From Strix aluco (Eukaryota; Chordata; Aves; Strigiformes; Strigidae): a stretch of 64,000 bases of DNA. The position numbers and the translations under genes were made by a program. Position 1 is the first letter of the stretch. Every line of letters starts with the position of its first letter. The stretch is taken from NCBI RefSeq assembly GCF_031877795.1, contig NC_133943.1, positions 12,455,001 through 12,519,000 of the forward strand, written 5' to 3'. This document shows, piece after piece, positions 48,065 to 56,095 of the stretch. The notes below the pieces were generated by a model that searched no databases, was not told the origin of the DNA, and saw only the letters and a list, made by a program, of their open reading frames with translations.

Positions 48065-50985
48065 CCTCTGGCTTTTTTTTCCTGCAAAGCAATTGAATTT
48101 TGCCCCTAGCAATTCGTGGGAATATTTCCCAGCATCTTCACCAGAAGAAGGTGAAAAAGCTGCAGGAATGCAGCAGAAATTTAAAAGAGAAGAAGGGGGT
48201 GGTGGCTGCTTCAGCCTGGATATGGCCGTCCCCTGCAGCTGTGGTGTCCTGGGGGTGACACCCATGAGCTAGCTGGAGCAGGGACAGCCAGACCCTGGAG
48301 ATGTCAGGCTGTGCCCATGGCAGTATTGCCCCACTGCAGCCCCATTCCCGGTGCTGGCTTGCAGGGGCTCCTTGACGGCCCCACATTTCCAGCGCCTGTC
48401 AACAGCACGGAGGCACAGGGTCCTGGGGCCTGAAACCTTTGCTTGATTTGCCAGGGGGAAGGCAGGGTGGTGTATATCAGAAACCTCTCCAGCAGCATGA
48501 GCTCCAGCGAACTGAAGAAACGCTTTGAAGTGTTTGGTGAAATCGTGGAGTGCCAAGTCCTGTCCAGGACTAACAGGTGGGTGGGGAGCGCGCTGCGGTC
48601 CGGGGCTTCAGCGGCTCCAGACAGCCCCTCTCTCCAGGCAGCATCAGCACTGCCAGGCGGTGCAGGGTCACCCCCGCATCCAGCTGTGTGTGTGCGAGTG
48701 ATGCAGTTGTGCTGGTGGGGTGAAGCGCTCTGCACCACGCCAACCCCCTCGGTCAGCCGAGCCCACGGTCTCGGCGCTTTGGATGAGGAGATGCAGAGTG
48801 TGCCCAGGTTCAAGGGCATGGGGAGGGCTGGTGGGATGGAGGGATGGCAGGATGGAGGGACAGTGGGATGGAGGGATGGCAGGATGGAGGGACAGTGGGA
48901 GGGAAGGCCGGGGGTGCAGTGCTGAGCAGAGCTGCATCAGAGGGACTGCGGGGCCTGTCACATTTTGAATTATTTCTCTGGTTGCTCAGGGGGGATAAAT
49001 ACGGCTTCATCACCTACCGGTATTCAGAGCATGCCGCCTTATCTCTGAAGAACGGCACCTCGCTAAGGAAGAGGAACGAGCCTTCGTTCCAGCTCAGCTC
49101 TGGTGGCCTCGGGCACTTCTTCTGGACCAGATATGCTGACTTGGGTAAGAAAGCATGAGCTGCTTTTTCCAAAGCATCTCGTTTATCAGCACAGGGCTGT
49201 AACGGCACATTGCACTGCTGAACCCTAGTCATGCAAGGATCCTAAACCTCTTTAGAGCCTGCAGGAAAAGCCCACTGGCTCTCCTATGGCTCACGTAGCT
49301 GCTCTTAGCTCAGTCAGATGGCTTGGGAAACTGGGGGGAGAAAAGAAAAGCAACTAGCGTGAGGGCCCGGAGGGTGTTGGCTGCAAAACGTAGCATCACA
49401 CCCCAGGGCTGCTGGGTCTCAGCTGACCACAGCCCATCCTGTCTCTGCTGTGTTTCTACACAGCACTGGATGGTTTCCAGCAGAGAAGTCCCTTCCCAGT
49501 CATTAGAGAGAGCAGTCAGCAACATCTCATTAGCCCATGAGGTGATCCGGGTGGTTTGCTGCTCCGCAGGGCAGATTCACCACATTGCACATGCACTTTT
49601 GAGCCAAAATGATGGCACTGAAATGTGCTACAGTTGCATTAACTCTTCCTGTGCTGTGTTGGCTTCTGCAAGACCTCGCCTCACTCGGTGAGTGCGTTAG
49701 CCAGGGTCTCGTTGGACTGTCCTTCCACGAGTGGTAGGGCTGCAGCCTGAGCTAAGGGACAGGAGCGAAACCCTGTGCTGGTCCTGCACAAAGAGAAATG
49801 TGATCTAGGCTTCACTCAGTCCTTGTTGCTGTGATCTTCGGTGTTTCACAGACACTGCACATTCATTTCTGTACCCTCTGTAGGGGGTAAAGTGGTTCTA
49901 GTATCCCACTTCATGCATGAGAGACTGAAGCCCAGAAAATAAAGCCCTAAGTCTTGACTTATCTCTAGACACCCAGTCTGACACAAGTACTGCCCGATCT
50001 TTCAGCACCTCTCGTCTGCTCTGAGCAGCATTCCCTCTGACTTTGGTTTTGGGTGCAAATGCCTGTTGTTCATCTGAATAAATCCTAGGGCCTCTCATTT
50101 TGGGTACAGAGAAGATAGGAAACAGGACCCTGTGAGGAAGATGTTGGCACGTGGCTGTGCAGTGCTGTGGGGAGGGGGCCAGAGCTTCCCCCCTGCATAG
50201 GAGAACCCCCTTCAGTGCTCCTCACCTGCAGATTGCTGCAAGGCCAGGAGTCACCCCCTTATTGTGCAGCCCGGCTCGTTCCTAAAATCCTGCTCGCCCT
50301 GGTACAGGATGAGATGGGGAGCCCACAGGCAGGGATGAAATGCAGCTGTGCCATTCATGGCTCATTCAAAAATACATACCCAAAAGGGTTCACCTGCTGT
50401 TAAATTAGGCAGCCTTATTTCTGGCCTTTGCTGAATTTCCCCGGCTTTGTGGTGGCACTGTTTGTTCAGCTCTGACGGAGGGCTGGGGAGCACTGCAGGC
50501 AGGCAACCCCCTCCCCGCGACTGGCACGGCTCCCGTGGGGTCGGCCCCGTGTCAGCGCCTCGGAATTCAGCTGCACCCGGCAGATTTTTGTGCACCTGGA
50601 AACAGGTGTCTGTGGTGTGTGACCTGCCGGGCTGGGCAGTGCTACAGCCCCTCTCCCCAACAGCTCCTTTTCAATCGGGGAGGGACAGCACCGTCCCTGC
50701 TCCCTCTTGCCATCACCGCCTCGTCCGGGCTGGCTTTGCAGTGCCAGGATGCAGCATACCAGTAGCGGGGGAGTGAGTAGTGGCCTGCCGTGCCTCAGTT
50801 TCCCTCCCTGCCAGGCAGCGAGCGTGCTTGTGTCCCGCTCGTGTCCCTGACCTGGCTGCCTTGTGTCCCTGCCCTTCCCAGATTGCAGCGCGGAGGAGTC
50901 CTCCCCAGCTCCAGTGAAAAGCAAGTACGAGACCATGGATTTCGACAGCTTGCTGCAGGAGGCCCAGCTAAGCCTGCATCGGTAA
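1968..50985 (+). CDS. PPARGC1B: PPARGC1B (PGC-1beta), complete coding region in 12 exons
   Basis: This encodes a nuclear coactivator without DNA-binding ability of its own. In the known family it docks on ERRalpha, PPARs, NRF1, SREBP1 and other factors, driving mitochondrial biogenesis, fatty-acid oxidation and lipogenesis. The joined exons give 1022 residues, against about 1023 in human. Domains in order are: acidic activation region (about 1-150); LXXLL boxes at 158-162 and 370-374; a Ser/Asp-rich block (about 256-283); the conserved segment starting [12 protein letters not shown] (478 on); [10 protein letters not shown] (617-626); DHDY (702-705); a 13-Glu run (814-826); an SR-like stretch (about 845-871); an RRM (about 899-975); and a conserved C-terminus. 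All junctions are GT-AG and phases match throughout. The ATG at 1968 has a strong Kozak context (A at -3, G at +4) and matches the family N-terminus. Confidence 0.96.
2420..2448. repeat. C-rich homopolymer tract
   Basis: Almost pure C with two G interruptions, followed by AG. It lies about 370 bp into intron 1, inside the CpG island. On the minus strand it is a long G run, hard to sequence and able to form G-quadruplex structure. Its length is therefore the least reliable part of the local sequence. Confidence 0.85.
2638..2644 (+). promoter_or_regulatory. AP-1/TRE-type site TGAGTCA at the island edge
   Basis: A perfect TGAGTCA (in GGATGAGTCATGCC) lies about 590 bp downstream of the exon 1 donor, at the edge of the CpG island. 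The flanking bases also make a half-MARE (TGAGTCATGC). A 7-bp match occurs often by chance, so function is only suggested by the location. Confidence 0.3.
4249..4256 (+). promoter_or_regulatory. Octamer motif ATTTGCAT in an AT-rich patch
   Basis: An exact POU/octamer motif overlaps a second partial copy in the stretch ATTTGCATGCATTTGC. It lies in intron 1 in a short AT-rich patch after an A-run. Candidate enhancer element only. Confidence 0.25.
18290..18680. promoter_or_regulatory. AT-rich intronic island with a perfect CRE (18483-18490)
   Basis: This is an AT-rich block of about 390 bp in a GC-rich intron. It holds the full palindromic cAMP-response element TGACGTCA at 18483-18490. Clustered homeodomain-type TAATTA/TTAATTAAT sites lie at about 18336-18345 and 18457-18465, and a CCAAT-box-like GACCAATAA follows the CRE directly. 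The clustering of different exact motifs suggests an enhancer. PGC-1 family genes are known CREB targets, but that knowledge concerns mainly the PPARGC1A promoter. Confidence 0.45.
18969..19005. repeat. CCT/CTT trinucleotide repeat
   Basis: An imperfect CCT microsatellite with scattered CTT, about 37 bp, in intron 1. A longer, purer copy of the same type lies about 190 bp downstream. Confidence 0.85.
19198..19235. repeat. (CCT)n microsatellite
   Basis: About 12 uninterrupted CCT units in intron 1. It reads as polypyrimidine on the + strand and as GGA repeats on the minus strand, which can form triplex or quadruplex structure. Probably length-polymorphic. Confidence 0.9.
21061..21256. repeat. 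G-rich minisatellite, 15-bp unit with 90-bp higher-order repeat
   Basis: The basic unit resembles GGGTGTGCGATGGGC, repeated with variants containing GGTGAG, GCGGCAT or TGTGGT. A block of about 65 bp beginning at 21101 recurs almost exactly at 21191, so six 15-bp units form a 90-bp higher-order repeat. Dense GGG tracts separated by short loops give G-quadruplex potential. Because 15 is a multiple of 3, it produces long open frames on both strands; these are not genes. Confidence 0.9.
30340..30665. other. AT-rich island in intron 1, candidate noncoding element
   Basis: About 325 bp of clearly AT-richer sequence in a GC-rich intron. It includes GTTTATTCAGGGCATTATTACTAG, a CATATCAAAGATATC palindrome-like segment and TTTGCAGTTAATGTTTAATATTT. 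It has no open frame of note and no repeat signature. Islands like this in bird introns are often conserved noncoding elements, but conservation cannot be judged from one sequence. Confidence 0.3.
35551..35598. repeat. CA/TA compound microsatellite
   Basis: An ACACACAC run with G interruptions passes into TATATATATGTATGTATG near the end of intron 1. Simple repeat, no function inferred. Confidence 0.9.
36483..36497. repeat. A15 homopolymer
   Basis: Fifteen consecutive A residues in intron 1. No flanking retroposed sequence or target-site duplication was recognised, so it is treated as a simple repeat. Confidence 0.8.
37723..37896 (+). CDS. PPARGC1B: PPARGC1B coding exon 2
   Basis: It encodes residues 29-86 in phase 0 from CCCCAG|TAC to CAG|GTACCC. 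The segment [18 protein letters not shown] is nearly identical to the mammalian [17 protein letters not shown], and the exon ends DDSELFQ. It completes the acidic, hydrophobic-patterned activation domain. The +1 frame is also open through the whole exon, continuing the upstream ORF that begins in exon 1. Confidence 0.96.
37897..40473 (+). other. PPARGC1B: PPARGC1B intron 2
   Basis: It is bounded by GTACCC and CTCCTTTCAG. No coding exon was seen inside. An AT-rich patch with several TAAT cores lies close to exon 2 (about 37988-38145). A second AT-rich patch lies at about 38740-39320, and an A-run at 38812-38823. The remainder is GC-rich and unremarkable. Confidence 0.85.
40474..40686 (+). CDS. 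PPARGC1B: PPARGC1B coding exon 3
   Basis: It encodes residues 87-157. It begins [19 protein letters not shown], where mammals have a single Ile before DSENEALLA, and ends [11 protein letters not shown]. The Pro-rich tail after the acidic block is typical. The final codon, Leu157, joins exon 4 so that receptor box 1 reads LLKKLLL across the junction. The donor is CTA|GTAAGA, phase 0. The frame stays open for about 100 codons into the intron. Confidence 0.95.
40687..42541 (+). other. PPARGC1B: PPARGC1B intron 3
   Basis: It lies between GTAAGA and TCTCTTTGCAG. Its first 240 bp are AT-rich and protein-frame open, unlike the GC-rich remainder, and contain TATACGTATACATG and ATATATATATG tracts. 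A second TATA/TGTATG-rich patch lies at about 41527-41572. No internal exon was recognised. Confidence 0.85.
42542..42658 (+). CDS. PPARGC1B: PPARGC1B coding exon 4 (receptor-box exon)
   Basis: It encodes residues 158-196, beginning [15 protein letters not shown]158-K-K-L-L162 is LXXLL box 1, the helix that sits in the coactivator groove of liganded nuclear receptors. After the box the sequence is basic and Pro/Arg-rich and weakly conserved. The exon is 117 nt and phase 0 at both ends, so skipping it keeps the frame and deletes 39 residues including the box; a human isoform lacking the corresponding segment is known. Confidence 0.93.
42659..43443 (+). other. PPARGC1B: PPARGC1B intron 4
   Basis: It is bounded by GTACTT and CTCTTCAAAG. 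It is mostly GC-rich. One AT-richer patch at about 43045-43160 carries GGCTAATGGTAATTGTG and AAATTAGATTGCC, possible homeodomain sites. No exon was seen inside. Confidence 0.85.
43444..44596 (+). CDS. PPARGC1B: PPARGC1B coding exon 5 (large central exon)
   Basis: It encodes residues 197-580 plus one base. Conserved family landmarks are [13 protein letters not shown] near the start, [17 protein letters not shown] (from 292), LKELL (370-374, LXXLL box 2) leading into [16 protein letters not shown], and [12 protein letters not shown] (from 478). A Ser/Asp-rich block (about 256-283) with repeated S-x-x-D/E looks like a set of casein-kinase-2 sites and is not in the human protein as I recall it. 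The long poly-Glu stretch that mammals carry before VRRSRRLNPELG is absent here. The exon ends GCAG|GTGAGG in phase 1; read-through would stop at 44734-44736. Confidence 0.95.
44597..45224 (+). other. PPARGC1B: PPARGC1B intron 5
   Basis: It runs from GTGAGG to CTGCCTTTCAG, GC-rich with no inner exon. The reading frame of exon 5 stays open for a further 46 codons, so retention would give a protein ending shortly after residue 580 and lacking the DHDY motif and RRM. This follows from the frame only. Confidence 0.8.
45225..45261 (+). CDS. PPARGC1B: PPARGC1B coding exon 6 (37-nt small exon)
   Basis: With the flanking split codons it encodes [13 protein letters not shown] (residues 581-593), matching mammalian DSPRCLMLALSQS. 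It is bounded by TTTCAG and GTAAGT. It takes phase 1 from exon 5 and hands phase 2 to exon 7; without it the frame into exon 7 breaks. It was located from the phase requirement plus the family match. Confidence 0.93.
45262..45688 (+). other. PPARGC1B: PPARGC1B intron 6
   Basis: A short intron from GTAAGT to TTCTCTAG, without an exon or repeat of note. A chance AATAAA lies about 20 bp after the donor. Confidence 0.85.
45689..45753 (+). CDS. PPARGC1B: PPARGC1B coding exon 7
   Basis: It encodes [21 protein letters not shown] (residues 594-614, with split codons at both ends), close to mammalian [21 protein letters not shown]. It is 65 nt, from CTCTAG|T to GCAG|GTAGGA, passing phase 2 to phase 1. 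It precedes the conserved [10 protein letters not shown] segment carried by exon 8. Confidence 0.94.
45754..46245 (+). other. PPARGC1B: PPARGC1B intron 7
   Basis: It runs from GTAGGA to GGGGGTTCAG. Nothing coding was recognised. The first 60 bp after the donor are A/T-rich, the remainder GC-rich. Confidence 0.85.
46246..47014 (+). CDS. PPARGC1B: PPARGC1B coding exon 8 (DHDY, poly-Glu and SR-like region)
   Basis: It encodes residues 615-870 plus two bases. It opens with [11 protein letters not shown], invariant in the family. [11 protein letters not shown] follows, with D702-H-D-Y705, the HCF-1-binding motif by which PGC-1 proteins recruit host cell factor. [11 protein letters not shown] and the [13 protein letters not shown] segment follow. 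A run of 13 Glu (814-826, a GAG repeat at 46842-46880) is probably length-variable. The end is an SR-like stretch ([17 protein letters not shown]) linked in the family to RNA-processing partners. The exon ends TTCAG|GTACAG in phase 2. Read-through stops at 47133. Confidence 0.95.
47015..47514 (+). other. PPARGC1B: PPARGC1B intron 8, with intronic poly(A) candidates
   Basis: It runs from GTACAG to GCTTCCCAG. About 100 bp in, it has an in-frame stop (47133-47135) flanked by two canonical AATAAA hexamers (47118-47123 and 47139-47144) in an A/T-rich patch. The downstream half is GC-rich with no exon. Confidence 0.8.
47515..47590 (+). CDS. PPARGC1B: PPARGC1B coding exon 9
   Basis: It completes residue 871 (Arg) and encodes to residue 896, starting [15 protein letters not shown] and ending LEKRREKAI. 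The basic end matches mammalian ARKRREKAI directly before the RRM and can serve as part of a nuclear localisation signal. The first half is poorly conserved. It is 76 nt, from CCCAG|G to ATC|GTAAGT, ending in phase 0. Confidence 0.93.
47591..48454 (+). other. PPARGC1B: PPARGC1B intron 9
   Basis: It runs from GTAAGT to GATTTGCCAG. It contains a CA microsatellite (48030-48061). No exon was recognised. Confidence 0.85.
48030..48061. repeat. (CA)n microsatellite
   Basis: About 15 CA units after GCATGCACG in intron 9. It is probably length-polymorphic and reads as GT repeats on the minus strand. Confidence 0.92.
48455..48576 (+). CDS. PPARGC1B: PPARGC1B coding exon 10 (RRM, first half)
   Basis: It encodes residues 897-936 plus two bases. 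[17 protein letters not shown] carries the RNP2 core (VYIRNL, 902-907) of the RNA-recognition motif, followed by [18 protein letters not shown], the first helix and second strand. It aligns almost residue for residue with the mammalian RRM. It is bounded by TTGCCAG and AACAG|GTGGGT and ends in phase 2. Confidence 0.96.
48577..48989 (+). other. PPARGC1B: PPARGC1B intron 10
   Basis: It runs from GTGGGT to GGTTGCTCAG. It contains a 32-bp purine-rich tandem duplication (48831-48903). No exon was recognised. Confidence 0.85.
48831..48903. repeat. 32-bp GGATGGAG-type tandem repeat, 2.3 copies
   Basis: Two identical 32-bp units (48831-48862 and 48863-48894) and a 9-bp start of a third. Each is built from smaller GGGATGG/GGATGGAGG pieces. 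The perfect identity suggests a recent duplication or active length variation. It lies within intron 10. Confidence 0.92.
48990..49144 (+). CDS. PPARGC1B: PPARGC1B coding exon 11 (RRM, second half)
   Basis: It completes Arg937 and encodes to residue 988 plus one base. [20 protein letters not shown] contains the RNP1 core (KYGFITY, 940-946), so the RRM has both RNA-contact motifs. [20 protein letters not shown] follows the domain and is conserved in PGC-1 proteins. It is bounded by GCTCAG|G and TTGG|GTAAGA and ends in phase 1. Confidence 0.96.
49145..50881 (+). other. PPARGC1B: PPARGC1B intron 11
   Basis: It runs from GTAAGA to CCTTCCCAG. No internal exon, RNA gene or clear transposon was recognised. 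Composition is mixed, and AT-richer at 49500-50110. Confidence 0.85.
50882..50985 (+). CDS. PPARGC1B: PPARGC1B coding exon 12 (C-terminus and stop)
   Basis: It completes residue 989 and encodes the last residues to 1022. [22 protein letters not shown] aligns with mammalian [21 protein letters not shown]. The bird protein has one extra C-terminal Arg before TAA (50983-50985), recalling the Arg-Arg end of PGC-1alpha. The acceptor is CTTCCCAG. The MDFDSLL helix is the most conserved part of the tail. Confidence 0.96.
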
Positions 50986-51074
50986 CAGCCTTAACCTTGG
51001 AGGAATACCTCAATACCTCAGTCAAGGCACTTCCAATATGTTTACGTTTTCAAAGAAATTATTCAGTCTATGGA

Positions 51075-51124
51075 AAGCGAGAGAGAGCGAGAGAGAGCGA
51101 GAGCACGCACGCGCGAGAGAGAGA
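51075..51124. repeat. GAGAGAGC purine repeat in the 3' UTR
   Basis: An 8-bp-based GAGAGAGC repeat passes into CACGCACGCGCGAGAGAGAG, about 90 bp after the stop codon. In the mRNA it gives a purine-rich tract. Confidence 0.85.
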
Positions 51125-54072
51125 CTGCTGTCCCTTCCGATCGATGTTTACATTGAACAAAGCTGCTTCTGTCTGTGAGTCCCCATGGTGTTGATGTCTC
51201 ACTGCCACACGTTAGTCCCCCCGCTTCTGACTGGTTGTTTTAGGGTGAGCCTAGGAGCCCCCCAGCCCCTCTCCTCCCTTCTGGACCCCCCGTGCTCCCG
51301 CCGCGGAGTTGCAGCTGTGTTCACCATAACATTTTTTTGTCCGTAGTGTGTGATGATGAAATTGTTAATTGTGAATAGAATCAGGATTATAAACTAATTT
51401 TTAATAGAAGAAGAGAAAAAAAAGTATATACTTAAAAAAATGTATTTATGGCTCAGATGTACTGTAATTCAGATTTATTGTACCGCTTCCTTGATTTTTA
51501 ACTATGCACTGTAATGAGGCACTTGCCACTCAGCAAATGGGGGGTCAGAGCAGAGTCACGGAGCTGGCATTCACCCGTCAGCCGCAGGGGCACCCGCCTC
51601 CCCCGCCAGCAAACCAGGGTGCTCGGCGGTCATGTTGGGGTCGCCCACTTTGCTGTCAAAGCCATTCTTCTTGCTTGCGTGGCCCAAGCCCCCCAGCCCC
51701 AGCCCCCAGCCCAGCTGGGTCACAGCACCCAGATGCTGAGCTCGGTTTTGGTGCGTAATGGAGCCGGCGGGCGGTGGGGCACGCCAGCCCTGTGCCATTC
51801 TCGCCGTGGGGCCAGGCAGCTTTGCAGGCGTGAAGGAGAGGGGTGGTAGAAGGATGCACTACCCGGGGGGCTGTGGGACCGACGCCTGCCAGCCAGCGCT
51901 GCTCCAGCCCTCCGCTGCCTTTGGAGGCAGGAGAGAGGGGCCGGGGGGCCGGCGCTGGTCAGGATTGATCCGGTGGGTCCTGCCAGCACAGCCTGGGGCA
52001 TGGGTTCCTCCGGGTCCCTGTAAGGGAGCTGCTTCTCTCTGTCTCCTTAGGTGTCTAGGAGACCAGCCAGGCTGAGCAGCTTGCTCCCCGCTCACTTCCA
52101 CCACCTGCAAAGCAAGCGGGGCGAGAACACCCATCTGTGATCCCCGCCCAGCAGCCAGCCCAAAATCCAGAGAGGCAGGGAGGCAGGAGAGGGCACAGCA
52201 GTGCGCCAAACACCCGTCCCACCCAACGCCCTGCCCACATTCTGCCCGGTACCTGATAAGCCATAGACTTCCCCAGCACCCAGTTGGCACCCAGGATCCA
52301 TCCCCCTTGCCCACCAGCACCCCATGGCCTGCTTGCCTGCTCTGCCTCTGGCCGAGGGCCCTCAGGGCTGCCCGGCGGTGCTGGATTTAGGGCATGCTCA
52401 AGAAGCACCCCCCTGAAATTTTCTTGCAAACTTGCCCTCCATCTCCAGCTGAGGTGGGAGGGGGAGAGAGCCTGCCACCGGCTGGAGCAAACCCCACCAC
52501 GAGCTGGCCAGAGGCACCTTTTCTGAGGGAGCAGGAACCTTGCTGCTCCTCAAGCCATCACCCTTATCTCCATTTATTTTTCAGACCCAGAGACCACTAG
52601 GGATTCAGCCATCCTATGTAGATAGAATATTATAGCCTTAACTCTGCCAATAGATAGATTAGAGTCTCCTGGGGTCTTCCCTCGATATGACTTGGGGGTT
52701 TTATTCTCATTTCCCTGGTGTGGGTACTATTTTGTCTTGCAGGGAGTATGACCAAAGCCTCCGAAATTGCATGAGATGCGATGCCAAGAGCTTGAGCCCT
52801 GCCATGGTGGCCCTTGGCTCTGGGGCCGTGTGGTGCAGTTGGTCTCTGCCGGCAGCGCTGATACCAGCACAGTTACCGGGCTGTTTCTCCCCACTTTCAG
52901 GGAAGCCATGGTTCTGATGACAACCAGCCTGGCAGCGCCAGGCCCCACAGGCCACTGTGAGGTTTGAACTGCGGGTCCCCAATCTGCCGCTGGTGATGAT
53001 CACTGTCAGGGAACAGTCCTTGTGCCATTTCAGTCTCAGCAGCAAGGTTCAGCGTCTCTCCTGCCACAAGCTCCCCCCACTTGTCATCCCATTTTAGCAA
53101 ACACGAGTAGCTCTGGCCGAGACTGAGCATCTGCTATTGGCAATTGCCTCATTGTAGCTTTGCCTTTTTCTGTCCTAGTATTTCCTCACAATGATGATGT
53201 TTACATGTGATTGCTATAGAGCTTATGTAGAATGTATATAGCGACACATTTAGGGTGGGTAGTACTGTCCTGTGCTGTGCTGATGTTTTTCAGAAAACGA
53301 TCAATCCAAAAAACAACAAAAAAAAGCAAAGTAAGTGGAATTCTTCCATCTCCCACTCAGCCGAGGGCACCGAGCCCCCACGGCCGGGCCCCGCTGGGGA
53401 TGCATCAAGCGTGGCAGAGGGGAAGGGTTAGTGCGGAGCTGGGGGGGCTCCAGAGCCGGGGAAGCCCTCTCCTGGGGGATCACTCAGTCGCCTCCCAAGC
53501 ATTGGTTTTGGTGTACCCAGATACAAAATTTCACATTGTTTTCCTGCGGCTGGGCACCCTGGGTCAGCCCACAGCCCCTGCCCATGCCTGGCTTCTGGAT
53601 ATCAAGGCCAGTGCACGGGAAGGGGAGGGCTCGTCCTGCACAGAGCTGATCAGTACTGCACCTGTAGGGTAGGAGGAGATGCAATAAGTGGTCTTCGTGG
53701 TGCCTGAAGCCTATAAGTGGGGTTGGGGTGGTTTTTTGGGGGGTTGGGGTTTTTTCTTTTTTTCTCCCCTAAATTGGGATGGTTCGTTTTCCCTCCTCCC
53801 CTAAGAAATTTCTCCAGGACTTATGCACTATGCGCAGAGGTGTGCAGGGAGCAGAGGCACAACTGTGGCTGGGGCAGCCCTTTGCAGCTGCCTGCGCCTG
53901 CCAGCCCATCGTTGCAGCAGGGAAAAGCAGGGGGCACGTGCTGCCTGCCCCGGGGGCTTCCCCCGACTTTTAGGACTGGGTGAGAGTGGAGGGTGTTCAG
54001 CTCAAGAAGCACAGGTCTGCTGAGTTTAGAATCCCTCACGCAGGGTTTGTGGTGAAAAATAAGTTTCCACTT

Positions 54073-54102
54073 GTTTTTTTTTTATTTTTTTTTTTTTTTT
54101 TA
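54073..54102. repeat. T-rich tract in the 3' UTR
   Basis: About 28 T in two runs split by one A, followed by AAATATAAAG. No retroposon body or target-site duplication was seen beside it. A similar looser pyrimidine tract lies at about 55014-55063. Confidence 0.8.
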
Positions 54103-55944
54103 AATATAAAGGTGTCTAGCTTGCAGTGCTCAAGTCTGCAAAGGTGCAGGAAGGAGAGCTCGGGCATAAGGGGCAGGTGAGAGCTCACTCCCTTAGTGGC
54201 CTGTGACTATTTTGGGTGCTAACGGCGAAGCGGAGCGGGAGCAGAGCAATGCCCGGGCACTGCGTGGGGAGAGGCAGCCCACGCCACCGGGGAAGCCAGA
54301 GGCACCCAGCACTTTGCAGGAGCTGCCGGGGACGGGGATTGCCCCCGCCCAAGGATTAGCTTTACATCCCGTCCAGCCTCTGGCATCGCGGCAGGTGCCC
54401 TGGCATGGGTGCAGCTTGGAGCTGGGCACCCCAAAAAGGGAACTCTTGCACCCCAGCCCCTATGGGAGCCCCGGGAAACTGCCCCCCACCCCCTGCGAGG
54501 GACGGGGCTGCAGGGCGGCCAAAAGCACTACTTCAAAGAGAAACTGGGAGCAAAAGGGTTTATTACGGTAGGCAATAAGTAAGGAGGAGATTTATTTTTT
54601 TAAAAATATATAACTATAGAATGTCCCCCAGTAGTTTCCTGCAGGTACTGTGGGGAAATGCTGAATGTGAAGAGTTTCATGATAAAATGTCCCTTTGCCT
54701 TTTTTGCACAGATTTGCCCCAGAAAAACTTGTTCAGGGTGGGGTACCAGGTTTCTGGCTGGAATCAGGCAGATCCCTGGGGCTCCGCAGGAAGAAGCAAA
54801 TGTTTCTGAGTGTCTGGGCTGAATGCACAGGACAATCCCAGGTTTTAGTTTTGATGCTGCCCCAGAGAAAAGGTTTATCCCGATTCCTACTCAGCACAGA
54901 TGGTTGGGCTGCACATCTTTAATGGAGCAGCAGCTCAGTCACCACATTACAGTCTTGAGTGTCTGATTTCAGCACTGGTCCATGCAAAGGAGTGTTGCAA
55001 TTGCAGACCAGCACTTTTTTTCTTTCTTTTTTTCTGTTTTGGTTTTTTTTCCTTTCTTTTTGGAGGTATGCTGAATACTGAGATACATCATTGTTTGTAG
55101 CTGAGCCCTGACACCCTTTCTGTTCTAAGTGTCGTAGTCCATCCCTGACAATCTGAAGCAATATAGAGCCAAATGCAGCCTTCAGGTTTCATTCCTCTTC
55201 CCTCGCCCACCCTGGGGTCAGGGGCAGCAGCGGCAGCCTGGCCACAGTGCCCATGGCCATGGCCACGGCCACGGCACCGAGCCGAGAGCCAGGCTGAGGT
55301 AAATACTGGGTTGGGGAGGGAGTGTGTGTATGCATGTGAGAAAGAGAGAGAAAGATTAAATTGATGCATTTCTTGAGAAAGGTGTAAGAATTTCACCTAA
55401 AAAGGGGCACATCTGCTTTGTTATTTATAAAAAAAAAAGCTAATTCTGTCTTTCTCTTTTTTTTTAAAGTAAAAGGACACTGCTAATAATTATTAGGGGC
55501 CAATTCTGCCTCCCTTCCTCATGCTGAGTAAGTACTACTTAACTCTGCAATTCTCTACCTGCAGAGTAAGTAAAAGTAGCAGAATTGATCCCTCTGTGAT
55601 TAAGAATCAAGTTTTTAGTCTGTTTTTTTTTTAATTGGTAGTGGTTTTTTATATTTCACTTAATTTTTTCCCCTGTTCCGTTCCGTTGTGTCCTTATTTA
55701 TGTAATATACTTTAACCTTAAAAAATGGCATGGATTCTTATGCCTTTCCTTTATTATTATTGTTATTATTTTTAAAAAAGAGATTTATTTCTAGTGTGAT
55801 TTAACTGTCTACCTTCTAAAACAAGAGAACGTTTTCTTGTATTTTTACATTGTCAGATTCTATAGTTTCATAGATAATTTAACCAAATCGCTCAATGTAT
55901 TATCTATATCTATCCGGTGGGTATAAAAGTTCTATTTTAAATTG

Positions 55945-56049
55945 TGTAAATACTTCAGAACTGGCTTCTTTTTCCAGACTCCCCTGCCGCGGAGTTACTT
56001 GTTTACATCAAAAAGACTGTAGACTCTCTACGCTCATGTACTGTAAATA
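55945..56049 (+). promoter_or_regulatory. Paired Pumilio-response elements in the distal 3' UTR
   Basis: TGTAAATA occurs exactly at 55945-55952 and 56042-56049, both fitting the PUM consensus TGTANATA. A third site, TGTAGATA, is at 52617-52624. PUM proteins bind this motif in 3' UTRs and promote deadenylation or translational repression. In AT-rich DNA a chance match is possible. Confidence 0.4.
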
Positions 56050-56089
56050 GTGAAGTGATCTGCCTATAACTAAATGATAACATATATAC

Positions 56090-56095
56090 TATAAA
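56090..56095 (+). terminator. PPARGC1B: Weak poly(A) hexamer TATAAA at the probable 3' end
   Basis: TATAAA is a known low-efficiency variant of the polyadenylation signal. It lies at the end of the AT-rich block, just before a short A-run and a return to GC-rich sequence. No AATAAA or ATTAAA is seen nearby. Assigned by position only. Confidence 0.35.

Noticed and set aside
54073-54102. T-run as the poly(A) tail of a minus-strand retropseudogene
   Set aside because: No gene-like sequence adjoins it and no target-site duplication could be found.
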